In this document: positions 10,981 through 24,113 of the stretch, one piece after another
Numbering within the stretch: position 1 is the first letter of the stretch
Layout of the letters: each line of letters begins with the position of its first letter
Source of the DNA: Adiantum capillus-veneris
Taxonomy: Eukaryota > Streptophyta > Polypodiopsida > Polypodiales > Pteridaceae
Reading direction: 5' to 3'
Assembly (NCBI GenBank): GCA_014529385.2
Contig: CM043959.1
Span: forward strand, 49,169,928 to 49,233,927
Length of the DNA: 64,000 bases
Made by a program: the position numbers and the translations under genes
The notes under the pieces: generated by a model
Told to the model about the DNA's origin: nothing
Database searches by the model: none
What the model saw: the letters and a program-made list of their open reading frames with translations, nothing else

Positions 10981-13900
10981 GGCGGTGAAGTCAGCAGTTG
11001 CTCCGAATTTCTTGTTGCTCGATGTCGTCGTGCCGAGCCGAATTGTAGCAGAGGATTATAGGATGTTTGTAGATGATTTTTTAACCCTAATTGAAGCAAA
11101 CCATAGACAATTTCTGTGTCGTTTCTTCCCCTTTTCCCCGTTCTTCTCTTTGCTTTGTTCTAATCGTCTGGTGCCGGTGTTTGAGATGTGCGTGCCTCCT
11201 CGGGCCTATGTGTGTGTGTGTGTGTGTGTGGGGGGGGGGGGGAAGAAGAAGAAGAAGGAAGAGAATTTTAACGTTGTAGGAATCTATCCCAAGAGACCTC
11301 AAAGATCTATCCGACAAGAGTTGAACTCAAGACATGTTATTCAAGAGGGAAATGGCATAACCAATCTACCACACTTGGGTGATGTGATAGTTGTAAATAG
11401 GCAAAAATCGGTGTGGTATGTTGTTGATTGTGTGAATTTTGAAGGTGAACTCTAGTAGATTGGAGTGCAGTGATTATCTTGGGTTATAGAGAGACAGTTT
11501 ATTTGGGTTCCAGACGTGTTTCCCTTTCTCCCCATCCAACGTCATGATAAGTGCCATACAAAAGTATGGTGGAGAGTTGCCATGGTGCTCTCCAAAAATT
11601 ATAAGAACAGAAAGTCGTGCCCTGTCCCATAGGCTTTATGTATTGAAACAAGCAAATACATAGGCATGGGAATTGAATGCAGATAACGTACCTTCTTGTG
11701 TTATCAAGCTGAAGTCGTCAATAGATGTAGTGCATTCATAATTGAGCCTATTGCAGATAGGGGTGGGGTCAAAGGTTGATATTACTATTAAACCACGAAT
11801 AAAGCCTGCTGAAGTTCGTGTGATTGGTGACTTTTTGAAGAGCTATGCTATCAATCCCTCCTCCTCCGATCTTTGCATTTATCAATAGCATCACTGTCAA
11901 CATATCCTTTGTATTCGTCCCTGCATTATGTGGTTTGATGCACGACAATCTTCCCTTCCGGAGAGTTCTGCACCAAGGTAGGAGCACTTTGCAGATGGTT
12001 GGAGGTCATCATCCAAGAGGCTTGGGCGCCCATTGGTGCGAGAGTTTCCTAAGGAAGATTAGTGCCTTAAGACAATATTACTTCGTATAGCAACGCGCCA
12101 TATCCCATAGGCTTGGTCACCGATTGTCAATGGACGATTATTTGGTCACCTAGGACTGTAAAACCATGAGGCTAACACATACAATGTATCGCCATCTTCT
12201 GGTGACCCTTCCTAGGAAGCTTGCACCACTGCCATACCCATTGTTTTGCCGCTTCCTGCTTCTCTCTTTGTGGGAGAAGATCGATGATGAGCTCTGCTAA
12301 CACTTTTGTAAGGGCATCGCCTTCATTGATTGGTGTGAGGTCGCTAGCAAGAAGGGAGTATAAGGTGCCACACTTTCAACGTTGAATACTTAACCTGGCA
12401 TAGCAAAGACTTTGTTTGCTTTCAAGCGCTATTAATCATGGCCGTACGACTAGGGTTCAAGTGAACGGTCCAAATGATGCAAAGCAACCGGATCTCGACT
12501 CAAGAATCCAAGGAAGGACATTAGGCTCTCCCCAAGTAAAACACTCCTTTCTTGAGTGCCCTTCTCCACTTGATGCTTCCTTTCTTCCTTCATTCACAAG
12601 GCGTGTCACCCCCTTTAAACCTTAGCTGTAGCTTCTTGAACCCTTGTAGTTGCTTCTTGATCCCTGTAATTGCTTATTGACCCCTTGCTTTTTGCCCTCA
12701 AACGCCCCCTTGAAGCTTACATTGTTGAAGCTCGAACCCCTCCTCTCATTACCTCTGATCTGCCCTTGGGTGAATGGTCCTTACTTCATGTCGTATTTCA
12801 CCCCTTCTATAGGCTTGTCGAGTTGCTTTTCATAACCAACACCTATTGCTATATTTAACGCTCCGGTGAAGCCTACCTAGTGATGGCAACCATGTCACTA
12901 ACTTGTATGAAATCTACTGTTGGATTGTTAGAAAATTTTCGGACTGTTGGAAAAATTTCATCCCCCCCCCGCCCCCCCCCCAATTTCGTGAATCATGGGA
13001 GACAACTTCCGACATCTTACACTAATGACATGATTTTGGAGGAGACGTAGCAAGCGAGCACGATGAGTTGCCTGACTCAGCACCCTTGTGGTTCCTCATC
13101 TTTGCGATTCATTGTTCCTCGCGGTACCGCAACTCTGTTTTTTGCCCAAGAGAGAGTTGCACCATGGTTTGCTTCAAACCAAAACGAGAAGGGTGTTTAT
13201 GAAGACCCTACAAGTAAAAAGGCAAGTAAAAAGCACAAAATTTTATTACATTGGATAATCAAGCAAAAAGTGATTTGCGCAAAGAGAATTTGGGCCATCA
13301 AGGGCAACAACTAAGATGGGCTACGACGGCCTTGTGTACTCTCCCCAGAGAGCTCAAGGCTCACCAAATAAATAGTTTTCTTTTTCTTTAGTGTGTAAAA
13401 TGGTCCCTTCTCTATAAGAGCCTCATCACTTCCTTCCAAGGCCAGCGTGAACCTTTACCTTTTTATAAAAGTTTCTAAATAATCTACTCTCACAAAAGCA
13501 TAAGCTAAAATAATTAAAAGCAACATCTCCACGGAGTAAAAAAAAAAAATTGAAAGCACTATCACGTCTCCAGAGTGATGGTGCTAGAATTGGAATCTTT
13601 TTATAAACTTCACAAAACGCATCGGACCTGACGTGAAGACACGTCTTAGGCGTCACATTGAAAGAAAAGTATGGCTTGTGAAAACAACTCACAATGAGAG
13701 CTCTCAAAGCCAGATTAACAGAGATGCCAAGGACACCATCGTCATCCTTCCATCTCTTTTGCCTCAAGATTGATGCTACGTTTCATAGCAGCATAATTAA
13801 TGTTTAATCGGGAGTCCTCATTGCATGTACTTTTCATTTGGTACAATAGCCTCGTCATACAGACTCAATTCACACCAACTGCAGAAAGAATGGCAAACAG

Positions 13901-14788
13901 CCTGATGATCATGCTCACTGACAAGACCCAGAGACATAGCCAAATATAGAGAGTAATAATGTGTTCAAAGAACATTACCCATAACCTCAAAGCACGGAGA
14001 GCACACAAATAAGTAAAGTGAAGCCCATCCAAGAGCAGTAATAATTCAGTGCACATCGCAAATCCCAGTAACGTCAAAAAGAGCACACAAAGCCCAAAAG
14101 AAAAGAGAGACCTGCATGCGTAGTTCCTCATCAATCAGCAATCACACAGGCGATATATTGGAACAAAGTAGCTTGCGAATATACTACAAGAAAGAAACAT
14201 AAGCAGCCACCATATTCACCAGCCCCCACCCTGCGAGAAGGTTTTTGTCTTATGGGGACAAATATGAATTGCCACACAGAAATCTGCTCTCCTGAGTTAT
14301 CCTTTCGTCCCCTCCACTTCCATTGGCCAATTGCTTATACAAGAAACACAAAAGCCCAGGAAAATAAACCATACTGACATCTCTTGGCAAAATTAAAAGC
14401 CTCCTTCTATATTCCCCTCTATATGATCAGTTGCCACACCACAAAACGCAATGGGGAGAGAGATTGTTACATGACCACCACAACATTGCAAAAATTCTGC
14501 CTTCACTATAGAGATTATTACAACTGATTGGTAAGTTAAAAGAAACTGGACTACAACAATTTAACCCCTAGCTGTGGTTGTAGCTGCCAAAACTGCGAAC
14601 AAATATAGCAACAAGCCTATCCCTCTCTTCCTCTGATTGGAACTATTGCCCCAGATCTCGTGCTCACCCAGCAGTTCAATAACAGCTTAATGACTTTCAT
14701 TAGCTGGAAAAAGAGAGCAAAAATCCCCGACCTTCCTAAAAGAAGTCAGTCCTTAAGTATCATCAAATACTGCCATTCTACATCCATT
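10981..14788. other. Unassigned intergenic DNA downstream of BCCP
   Basis: No recognisable protein. It holds a GT run followed by poly-G (about 11208-11242), a poly-C patch (12962-12980) and a tRNA-like stretch on the minus strand near 11390-11310 (degenerate A and B boxes, possible SINE head). Short open frames (for example 10985-11455, 13063-13314, 13865-14134) have no family resemblance. 14140-14788 is probably partly BCCP 3' UTR; I could not place a poly(A) signal. Confidence 0.4.
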
Positions 14789-16843
14789 TCAAGCCTTGAT
14801 AGCAAATAGAGGCTGCAGGGAAAAGAAAATGTTAGAACACTTGAAGTGAACCTCAGAAGTAGCAGTTTAGTTTACAAATCATAGAACAACAGGGGAATAG
14901 GAAGGGGTACCGTGTCCACAGATACTGGCTTGCCATCTTCTGCAAGAATTTCAACCACAGTGCCCGACTGATCAGCCTGCCAAGAACCAGAAGTTATTAC
15001 AAATGTCAACACTCAGCATCATTTGTTCTCTTCCCAAAACACACGAGGAAAGTACCTCTATCTCATTCATCAATTTCATAGCCTCAACAATACAAATAAC
15101 CTGTCCCTTCTGCACCTTGTCTCCCACCTGCACAGAAATTCGCCTTAAAAACCAGTATTTGGCTAGAAAATTCACATTTTCGACAATTTTGCATCACCCC
15201 AGTGTTTTTTGAAACCAATGCACACCTGTGACAAAAAGTAAGGGGGAAAAAAAAGAAGACTACCTTCACAAAAGCTGGCTCCCCAGGAGCAGGACATTTA
15301 TAGAATGTTCCAGCCATTGGTGATAGTATGCATGGCACGTCAGACCCTGGAGAGAGGACAGGTGCTGCCGGAGGTGGTGAAGCCTGGGCAGGGGCTGTGG
15401 CAGGTGCTGGAGCAGACATTGGTGGTGGCGGAGGTGGCGCATAGGGAGGATATTGCGCCTGGGCAATCACCTGTGGTGGTGCAAAACTTGGAGTTGTAGG
15501 TGGGGGAGGTAAGGCTTCTTTTTTCCTTATTACAAGCTCGTAGTCTAGATGCTTTAGTTCAAGTTCCACTATGTCTCTAGAATCTACAAGTCTGCACACC
15601 ATTGCATCAGCATCACATTAGGCAAAGCACTCTAAAGTCAACCCTCCGGCTCACAAATATAATCCCCCCCCTTCATCATTGTCTAACTTCAAAGAGCAAT
15701 CTCTCATCCAATTTGAAGTTCAACTTCATACATATACGCTTCAGTGATTATAACCACGATCAGACTACAACTCTAACATGCAGCCACTGAACCTTGCCTT
15801 AGGGACATGAATATTGTAAAATTTTGTAAACAAACATGTAAAGTTGACGCGAGAACACATTTGATATATTTCAGCCATCACACATACCAGAAAGAAACCA
15901 TGTATGAACACTCACTTGATCAGATTTGCAACATCAGCCATTACTGCAGAGATTGAAGCTTCTTTAGCAGGGGTGGGAGGATCCTTGGTTACATCCTCAG
16001 GTGCTGCCACATCCAACTTTGTAACTGGTACTGCCACTGCATTTGCTGAGCCATCAACTGCAACCTGATAAATGCAAGAAATTAGTCATTATCAAGGCAG
16101 ACCTAGGCTAGACCTAAGAGCTTCACATATCATCTTTCACCTCATTGGTGGGAGAGGTCCAAGAGGCAGCTCTCGAAAATCTGCACTGGCCCTGCAAGTG
16201 CAGGGGCATGCTGTAAAAACGCAATCTGAAGGGTATGAACCCATGAAAACAGAATCTTCATAGTCAAATTAACATCCGGGTAACGAAATGCACACGAACT
16301 ACTGAAGAGGAAGTTTAAAAGCTTTGGATGAAGACTAAGAATTATTGAACCACTTCCAGCTCTAGAAACTGCGGACATGCATGCATACATGGTAGCAAGT
16401 GGAGCATGCACGCAACAATGAATTTGAAGTCTAGAAATAACGCTGTGCTTTGATAATGAGAGAAAAGCGCCAATCAGATCATAGATCCCGCGCAAGGAGT
16501 CAAAATGTACTTAGACCCAACACTCGACTTCATGGCGAATAAAGAAAGACCTTGCGAAAATTGATCCTTATCATGCGTTTGCAGGAATTGTCAGGTACAA
16601 ATTGCAATGGGAGCACCAATTCGTGCAAATGACCTTTTGTAGCATCAAGGAAGTGAGAAATACCTGAGAAATGAGAGGCTTCACAGAGAGGGCACAACCG
16701 TGGAAACTTGTACATGGCAGAGAAATGCGATGTTTGTGCTGATGAAGCAGCTGTTGCTTTGGCGTTTCCCGTTGCAAGCTCCGAATCGAATCTGATGAAG
16801 AAAGCGCAGCAGGAGCTGCACCTTGTTGTGCGGATGAAGCCAT
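14789..16843 (-). CDS. BCCP: Biotin carboxyl carrier protein of plastid acetyl-CoA carboxylase, six exons
   Basis: This subunit of heteromeric plastid acetyl-CoA carboxylase carries biotin between biotin carboxylase and carboxyltransferase, making malonyl-CoA for fatty-acid synthesis. Exons (minus): 16843-16664, 16064-15916, 15591-15264, 15127-15056, 14976-14911 and 14812-14789. All five introns are GT-AG and the phases join, giving 272 residues, normal for plant BCCP. Residues 1-60 are Ser-rich and read like a plastid transit peptide. Residue 110 onward has LVDSRDIVELELK, then a Pro/Ala-rich linker. The biotinyl domain runs from about LSPMAGTFYKCPAPGEPAF to the end, with biotin acceptor Lys237 in EAMKLMNEIE, then GKPVSVDTPLF. 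The start MASSAQQG was chosen because it begins the Ser-rich leader; the frame stays open upstream. No disabling change is seen. It is the only convincing host gene here. Confidence 0.95.
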
Positions 16844-17251
16844 GGCGTCGGGGAAAAAAGCGCAGCTGAGAGGCTGCAGCGGAGAGAGGGAAAGGAAGAA
16901 GGAAGAAAGGTGAGAGGCAGAAAATGGAGAAATTTTGTGCCGATGCGGTAAATCTTTTGCTAAAACCTCAGTCACGGGGCTATGGCGAGGCGCGAGCTTT
17001 CTGAGAGAAAGAGTGTGTGCTCACTGCTTGGGGGGGGCCGCATCGCATGCGATAGCTCTGAGTTTATGTGCTTGTTTTTTGTGGTTTTCAAAAGATAGAA
17101 TGGGGCTTGCGATGACGAGGAAGACGAGGGACTATTGGACGGACATTTGTAAGAGCCCACGAAAAAAAAGGTCCTCCCAACATTTTACCGGTAAGTTCGA
17201 GAACTTGTCTTAAAACTACCATCAAATTTATCAAAATGTAAACTCGGTAGC
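16844..17251 (-). promoter_or_regulatory. BCCP 5' UTR and presumed promoter
   Basis: The first 60 bp upstream of the ATG are pyrimidine-rich on the minus strand (CTTTCTTCCTTCTTTCCCTC), like many plant leaders. No clear TATA box was found, so the start site is unknown. The region contains a short GC-rich patch near 16980-17050. Confidence 0.4.
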
Positions 17252-17593
17252 CTATGACGTCTTTCTACCACACGCGGCAGGCCCAAAGAACATCGACTTG
17301 TGTGAAAACCTTAGGGTCCGTTCAGACTGCGCAAAGCCTTTTGGATCTTCTTTTCCAACTCCAACAAGTATGTCGTATACATTTCGAAAAAAGATGTAAT
17401 ACCCCGAATCTTTCAAAATCCTGTCGGTAGCCTGCAAATGGGTGACGAGCTCGGCGAGTTGGCTGAATCTTGTTCTATAGAGGCAAGTCAGCTTGGAAGT
17501 GGGCGAAGAGCTAGATGATGTGTTGGTTGAACAAGCAAGGCAGGCCACAGCTGTGCACGACACCACGAGGGGGAAAGGAGGGAACTGTTTCAT
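17252..17593 (-). CDS. Unrecognised 113-residue ORF upstream of BCCP
   Basis: Starts MKQFPPFPLVVSCTAVACLA, a hydrophobic opening that could be a signal or transit sequence, then a Ser run and a mixed-charge region (LVTHLQATDRILKDSGYY, FRNVYDILVGVG). I recognise no family. The composition looks more protein-like than neighbouring frames, and it could be a first exon or a small gene. It lies 400 bp upstream of BCCP on the same strand. Coding status is uncertain. Confidence 0.3.
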   Translation of the reverse strand: MKQFPPFPLVVSCTAVACLACSTNTSSSSSPTSKLTCLYRTRFSQLAELVTHLQATDRILKDSGYYIFFRNVYDILVGVGKEDPKGFAQSERTLRFSHKSMFFGPAACGRKTS

Positions 17594-18923
<1,330 letters not shown>

Positions 18924-18996
<73 letters not shown>

Positions 18997-19013
18997 CCCC
19001 CCCCCCCCCCCCC
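18924..19013. repeat. (CT)n microsatellite plus poly-C
   Basis: About 35 CT units to 18994, then 19 C residues to 19013. Confidence 0.97.
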
Positions 19014-19952
19014 TTGACAGCCACCAGGTGTTGGAGAGTGTTTCTCTCTCGTGCTTACGATGCGCAGCAGTAAGCCAAGCTCACAAAGGGGATGAGGAGG
19101 TAGCGGTAGGCGAGGGAGGTAAGAGGGGGGAGTTGCAAAAGGGGGAGCTTAGAGAGGGTTTAGTACAGGGCTGCGGCAGCTGGTGCACGGGAGGCAGAGG
19201 GCGAAAGGGGTGGGAGCAAGGGGAAGGCGCACGCAGTGGAGCAGGGCGAAGAAGGCGAGCTCGTGGCAAGCGAGGGGACACCTAGTGGTGGGGGGGAATA
19301 TATCCAAGGAATCGCGTGCGAGCCAGCTCATGCAGGGAGGGTCGTTGTTGCGATGAGCTGCAGACAGTTGTGGCACAAGCGGGAGGCGCAGAATGGAGGT
19401 GAGGGGGGTGGGGCGAGAGCATCTCGGGAGGGAATCAAAAAACTTTTGGGTTTTCTTTATTAGTATGCCAGTATACAATGTCGATGTGTAGGGGGTACCC
19501 AATCATATAAAATGAAAAAATAATGCGAATCTGAGTTGATCCTATTGCCAGTGGAGAGCGAGGCAATGATGACAGCGAGGCGTCAGCCAGGCTCGAGGCA
19601 GCAGACCCTGAAGATACGGGCCACGAGGGGTCGAGGGAAGGGGAGCTGAGGAAACTCGTGCAAGACGAAAGTGTCGCGCGCAGGGAAGGGATGTTGTCCA
19701 TGTTTTTTTTTATTTGAGGTTTTGTTGTGTTGGCAACACCTCCCGGGGGCTAGGTTGGCTACAGCAAACGGCCTATGGGGGAGTCGGTGTGAGTTTGAAG
19801 CTCGTATACTACCCTTTTAATGGTTAAGGGGACATGAATGGTTACAGCCCTGGCATAGGGGAGAATCTTCGCAATATATGAATATAATATCAAAGTTCCC
19901 AGTATGTGTGCACCATAGCGAAAAAAGAGAAAGTGAAAAATCCCCTCTGGAG

Positions 19953-19991
<39 letters not shown>

Positions 19992-20369
19992 GAGGCTTGT
20001 CATCATAAAATGAATATAACACTCACACATTGCAAGGCAGTCTCATCCACTCAAAGGTAATTCAATATTATGAATCTACTTGAGATGATTCATATTCCAA
20101 AATCATATGCACTTACGTTGTGGAGCACCCTTGCGGGGATCATCAATTGTGAGTGATAAAGTCACATACTAAAGTAAACCATGATCTTGTCTTCAATGCA
20201 ATTATGTGCACAAAGACCTTTGGATGTCTCTTTTGCCAAAAGGAATGAAGACACAAAGCTAAAAACTTCAGGATCTTTGAATTGCTAGCCATAAAATGAT
20301 TAAGGGCTTGGGATTGAACTTGAGTAGCAATTTACTGGCAAGCCATTTGATCACCTAGAATGAGTTGGT
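19014..20369. other. Intergenic DNA, possible second SINE-like copy
   Basis: No recognised gene. It includes a purine-rich stretch at 19080-19430 and a short CT run at 19954-19984. A possible SINE-like copy at about 19750-20050 (GAGTTTGAAGCTC box, then GAATATAATATCA) shares words with 18600-18780. Confidence 0.3.
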
Positions 20370-20788
20370 CGTTTGACAGCTACTCCAGAGTTAGAGATTC
20401 AAAGTCAGATGCCACATCTCAGATCATATCAGATGAACAGAATCAGATGTTAGAAAATCGGTATTAGAAATTAGACAAACAACTGAATAAGATTGAAAGA
20501 CTTCAGATGACATGGTTTGAGACAAGTGGAAATGTAGATTCAAACTCATAGATTGGTTTAGAAGTACAATTGGTACAACACTCATTGCTCATAAACTCTA
20601 TAAGTCTAGCAACTAGAGTTCCAATAGATCAAAAAGTTGCAATCCCCAAAATGAGAGTAATAGGTCCTATTAATACCTACACTGGGACTGACTTGCCGCA
20701 TACTCATACAAGGTCATGTAATTGATGTTAACTCGTCCAAGTAACCCCTTGGCAAGGGTGTCCCTAGAGCTACTTCCCACCTTCTACA
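20370..20788 (-). repeat. LTR of aORF element, degraded copy C
   Basis: The start TGTAGAAGG at 20788 (minus) follows the same kind of polypurine tract (AAGAAAGGGGAGGAGGA) as the LTRs at 25703-26069 and 36813-37170. Further in it shares the AATAGGACC motif around 20668. The outer end near 20370 is approximate. Confidence 0.5.
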
Positions 20789-21129
20789 TCCTCCTCCCCT
20801 TTCTTGAATGTTTTTATATAAAAAATTTCCACTTTACTTATTCTGATTGCGCTTTGGTTTATCAAGGGCCTTCTTCTTCCCAATCTTCTGCACCTGTTGG
20901 CCTACTGCTCAATTTCTCCCTCCTTTCAATGAGCACCATCTCCACCTCATAAGGTGTTCGTGCATGCTAGATCTTCTTATCAGGGTCACAGAGAGTCTTC
21001 TTGCCTTATTAGTCATGCCCTTGTCATCTTATGGTAGATGGATGTCTTCTGTATCCATCCAACTGGATTTGGCTAATTAGCTTTAATCCTAGCTTCGAAC
21101 AGGACCTCAGCCACTACTCTGAATTGCGG
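20789..21129 (-). pseudogene. aORF family, copy C, 3' part
   Basis: Translated on the minus strand it reads FEARIKAN...GWIQ, parallel to FEARIKTN...GWIH in the better copies at 26.2-27.0 kb and 37.5-38.0 kb. It is heavily broken by stops. It continues at 23369 on the other side of an inserted solo LTR. Confidence 0.65.
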
Positions 21130-23364
21130 TGTCGGGGGATAATTGTGTGAAAGGTGAGTAGGGAAGGCACCGGGTCCCTGGCTGTGAGAGGTGCGGGAAA
21201 AAAGGTGTAGCAGACGCAATTACCGACAACAAAGTTTAAAACAAACAGTCCGTCTAATTTCCAGTTAATCGACAGAATCCATGGTTAATAAATCACTATA
21301 GAAGCTTAAATGCTCTTTACAAGAAGAAACCTGGCTTAAATCAGGTGCTTAAACAAGAAAATGATGAAACTTTGCTTACTCTGCCTTCTGCTCCCCGATT
21401 AGAATGGCTAATGGGCTTCGAGCAGGTTTCGAATGGCTTAAGAGGCTTACAAGCTTGGCTTTAGAGCTTACAATTAAGATTGCTCAATAATATCAGGAGA
21501 AAAGTTCACTCAGAGAGCTTATGGTTAACGAAGCTAATGATGGCTTAATGATAGCGAGAGCTTTGGCTTGGATTAAGGAGCTTACGAATGTGATGGCTTC
21601 CGATTAAAGGCCTATGAAAGCTTGGCTTATGAATTCGAGAGAAATTAGGCTTAAGGAGAATAGCGAGGTTTAGGATGGCTTGAGGGCGAAATTGGGAGAT
21701 TAGCGAGATTAGGAATGGCTTATGGGCGAAGTTGGTTAAGCTTGGGAGATTAAAGAGGTTTCGGATGACTTAAGGGCGAGATTAGAGAGCTTAAGTGGTT
21801 TTTAATGAGGGCTTAGGAGCTTAAGAGCTTAAGATTATGAGGAGCTTACGAACTTGTAGCTTACGAGGGGCTTAAGTGCTTCTAGCTTATGAGGAGGTTT
21901 CACAAGATGATGAGGTGAAGAGAAAAATTAAGAATCGCTTAAGGGCGTCCTCCGAAAGCTTAAGAGCTTCCTCTCCTTCTCGCGGATAGAGAACTTCCAT
22001 AAGAAGATGAGGAGAGGTCGTTCCTTTTTCATTTTATAGTTTGCATGGGCCTCCCCTCTTGCTAAAAAAAACGCCTACCCATTAGCGATATCGCTAATGA
22101 GTACTTCCTTATGACGTGGCAGCTAACAGGGCGAGTAGCACGGAATTCGCTGCAACCTGGACCAAATGGGATCGCCCTGAGCTCGCCATCATATTACGCT
22201 TCTTCACCTTGCTCGTTAGAGCACTCTGCAGCCCGGCGTGAGTTCATTCGCTTCCCTCTGTGCCCCTGGCCGCTGCCTGCTTGCCCGCATGAAGCTTTTC
22301 CCCTTTTCTTTTCACACACCCTTAAGGGTTTAGTTGGGCGGGCCTTCCTCAATGGCAGGCGGCCACTAGGGCACTCCATTTGATTTATGGTGGCCATCTC
22401 AATTGCGGGCGCACCCCATTTGATACACTTGCCGATCAATTCAATGCCAAGCACGACATCTCCGGGTGGCTCTCAAAGCATATCCCGCAATCAATATGCC
22501 CCATGAGCCGACATTTTGGATATAGAGTTCATCATGAACTTTTTGTACTTCGTAACTAACGGCATACACAACCATATTTGGCATATATTTAGTTTAAAGC
22601 ATTGCAAAAGCCGACATTCCAGACACGAAGCTCTGCAAAATTTACGGCACCACATTTGGCATACATATCTAGCAAGCACTGCCAAACACGGCATTCTTCC
22701 AGAGCAGTCCTTGACTAACATTATCATCTTGAACTTCGATGCCTGTATCAACATTTAGTCATCTCGCGATCATTGCATTCCAAGAGACGACATTTCGAAC
22801 GTGATACTCCTCAAACCAATTACTGCTCCATGCATTCCAAACCTTGACGAAAGACAGAAACTCCCAACTGAGACACCAACCGAGCTGATCGGATTGGTAC
22901 GGAACTGGCCCTGGTGAATATTTAACGGCCAATATCTTGGCAACCGTAAATCTGAACACCGATCTGAAAAGAACGACGCGCTCCACAAAGTGAGCACTTT
23001 AGCCCGACGCATTCATTGCATTTTTGTTCCGTCAATTGCAGTCTGCAAATCGACTTGAACTTTAAACTGCCATAACTTCTTCACCGTAGCTTTAATCGAC
23101 GAGCCATAAAGACAGGCCGGTAGAGCACATCGAGCACTGCAGTTCTAGGGCACAGTACCCCATCCGTGTTCACTTCAAGCATAACACTTTTTAACATCAT
23201 TAAGGCATGTTTTGGCCCTTTCAGCCGCATTTGACATACATTCAACATTAAACTTGACCAGTTACCAGGCCTTAGTCACTGTTCATTAATCATGTAAGCT
23301 CCAAACAAATTTGATGTGCATTTTTCTGGCATCTTTCTTTGCATGGGAGCGGAGCTGCACGACA
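21130..23364 (-). repeat. Solo LTR (2.2 kb) of the D-H-G Ty3 family
   Basis: Bounded by TGTCG...CGACA (5-bp inverted ends) and a 4-bp target repeat GCGG (21126-21129 and 23365-23368). It interrupts aORF copy C: homology to the intact copies stops at 21129 and resumes at 23369. Its 23003-23364 part matches 29793-30172, which follows the polypurine tract of the Ty3 element at 30-36.8 kb; this assigns family and orientation. A TATA box (TATAAAAT) lies on the minus strand at about 22031-22038. No internal region is left, so it is a solo LTR from recombination. Confidence 0.8.
21285..21990. repeat. GCTTA-rich low-complexity block inside the solo LTR
   Basis: Dozens of GCTTA, GCTTAAG and GCTTATG words are scattered through 700 bp without a fixed period. 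It lies downstream of the LTR TATA box on the minus strand, so it would be in the R/U5 part of the transcript. Confidence 0.75.
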
Positions 23365-23368
23365 GCGG

Positions 23369-23965
23369 TTCAGAGCTAGCTTTGTTGGCAAGTTCCTTTT
23401 CAAGGATTTTTTAAGCTTCAATTGACAGTTGGAGCAGCTCAATTGTGTACTTGATCAGAAGGTTGATATGAGATTTTCATTGACCCATCATTCCTCTAAA
23501 ATGGATGAGCTTATCCAGAAGCTCAATAATTTACCTTTTTGTTCACCATTGGTGAGGATCGACTTCCAAGCCACACATAAGGCCTTTCTCTATTTGTATC
23601 GCTCCCTAATTTAGTCTACTATTTGAATGTATCTTATTTAATCTGCAAGTTCATTGTAGACCGAGTATAAGGTAGTTCATCTTCTTTCATTCGTAGTGCA
23701 TGCATGAGAACTGGAGAGTCCATCACAGTTGCAATATAGTTGAGTACAATCTGATTCTCCCACTGCATCTTTTTTCTAAGGATGTTGACTAAATGAAATA
23801 AGCTTTTTAGAGCTTGCTATTGTTTTCTAAGCATCATTTTGGTGAGCCACCCCCTACTGTTAGATGCATTGTTTTCTAGTAGAGCAGCAACTTGATGGTC
23901 TAGAATTCTCTTGGCATTTTGTCACTGTAATAGACCCCTTTGACCTAATTCATGATGTCCTGCAT
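23369..23965 (-). pseudogene. aORF family, copy C, 5' part
   Basis: At nucleotide level it parallels about 26850-27310 and 37880-38460: the landmarks GAGAACTGG, TTCTCCCACT and CCCTTTGACC (plus strand) occur in the same order. Many indels; no open frame on the coding strand. Truncated near 23965 by a chromovirus LTR fragment. Confidence 0.6.
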
Positions 23966-24095
23966 GCATATTGAATGGATGAGAGTAATGTCGTGTGCTA
24001 GTCTCCACCAAACCATGCTATCCTATAGCCTCCCCATAGGGTACACACTGTCCGATCATGCGGGTAGCCTTGGCCATAGGACCTCTGTCCTTACA
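23966..24095 (-). repeat. Chromovirus 3' LTR fragment
   Basis: Begins TGTAAGGACAGAGGTCC at 24095 after a poly-G tract and shares its first 100 bp with the LTR starting at 63903 (both contain GGTTTGGTGGAGACTAG). Only about 130 bp remain. Confidence 0.75.
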
Positions 24096-24113
24096 TTACC
24101 CCCCCCCCCCCCC
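24096..24113 (-). other. Chromovirus poly-G polypurine tract
   Basis: 15 G in a row on the minus strand (24099-24113) just before the LTR. The plus-strand copy at 63883-63899 has 17. Confidence 0.8.

Noticed and set aside
13865-14134. 89-residue hydrophobic frame on the minus strand
   Set aside because: Leu/Phe-rich composition alone; no start context, domain or neighbours supporting a membrane protein.
15084-15602. BCCP start at the Met of MVCRLVDSRD
   Set aside because: Those residues are intron: the splice acceptor lies after TGTGCAG and exon 3 begins at 15591, joining in phase with exon 2.
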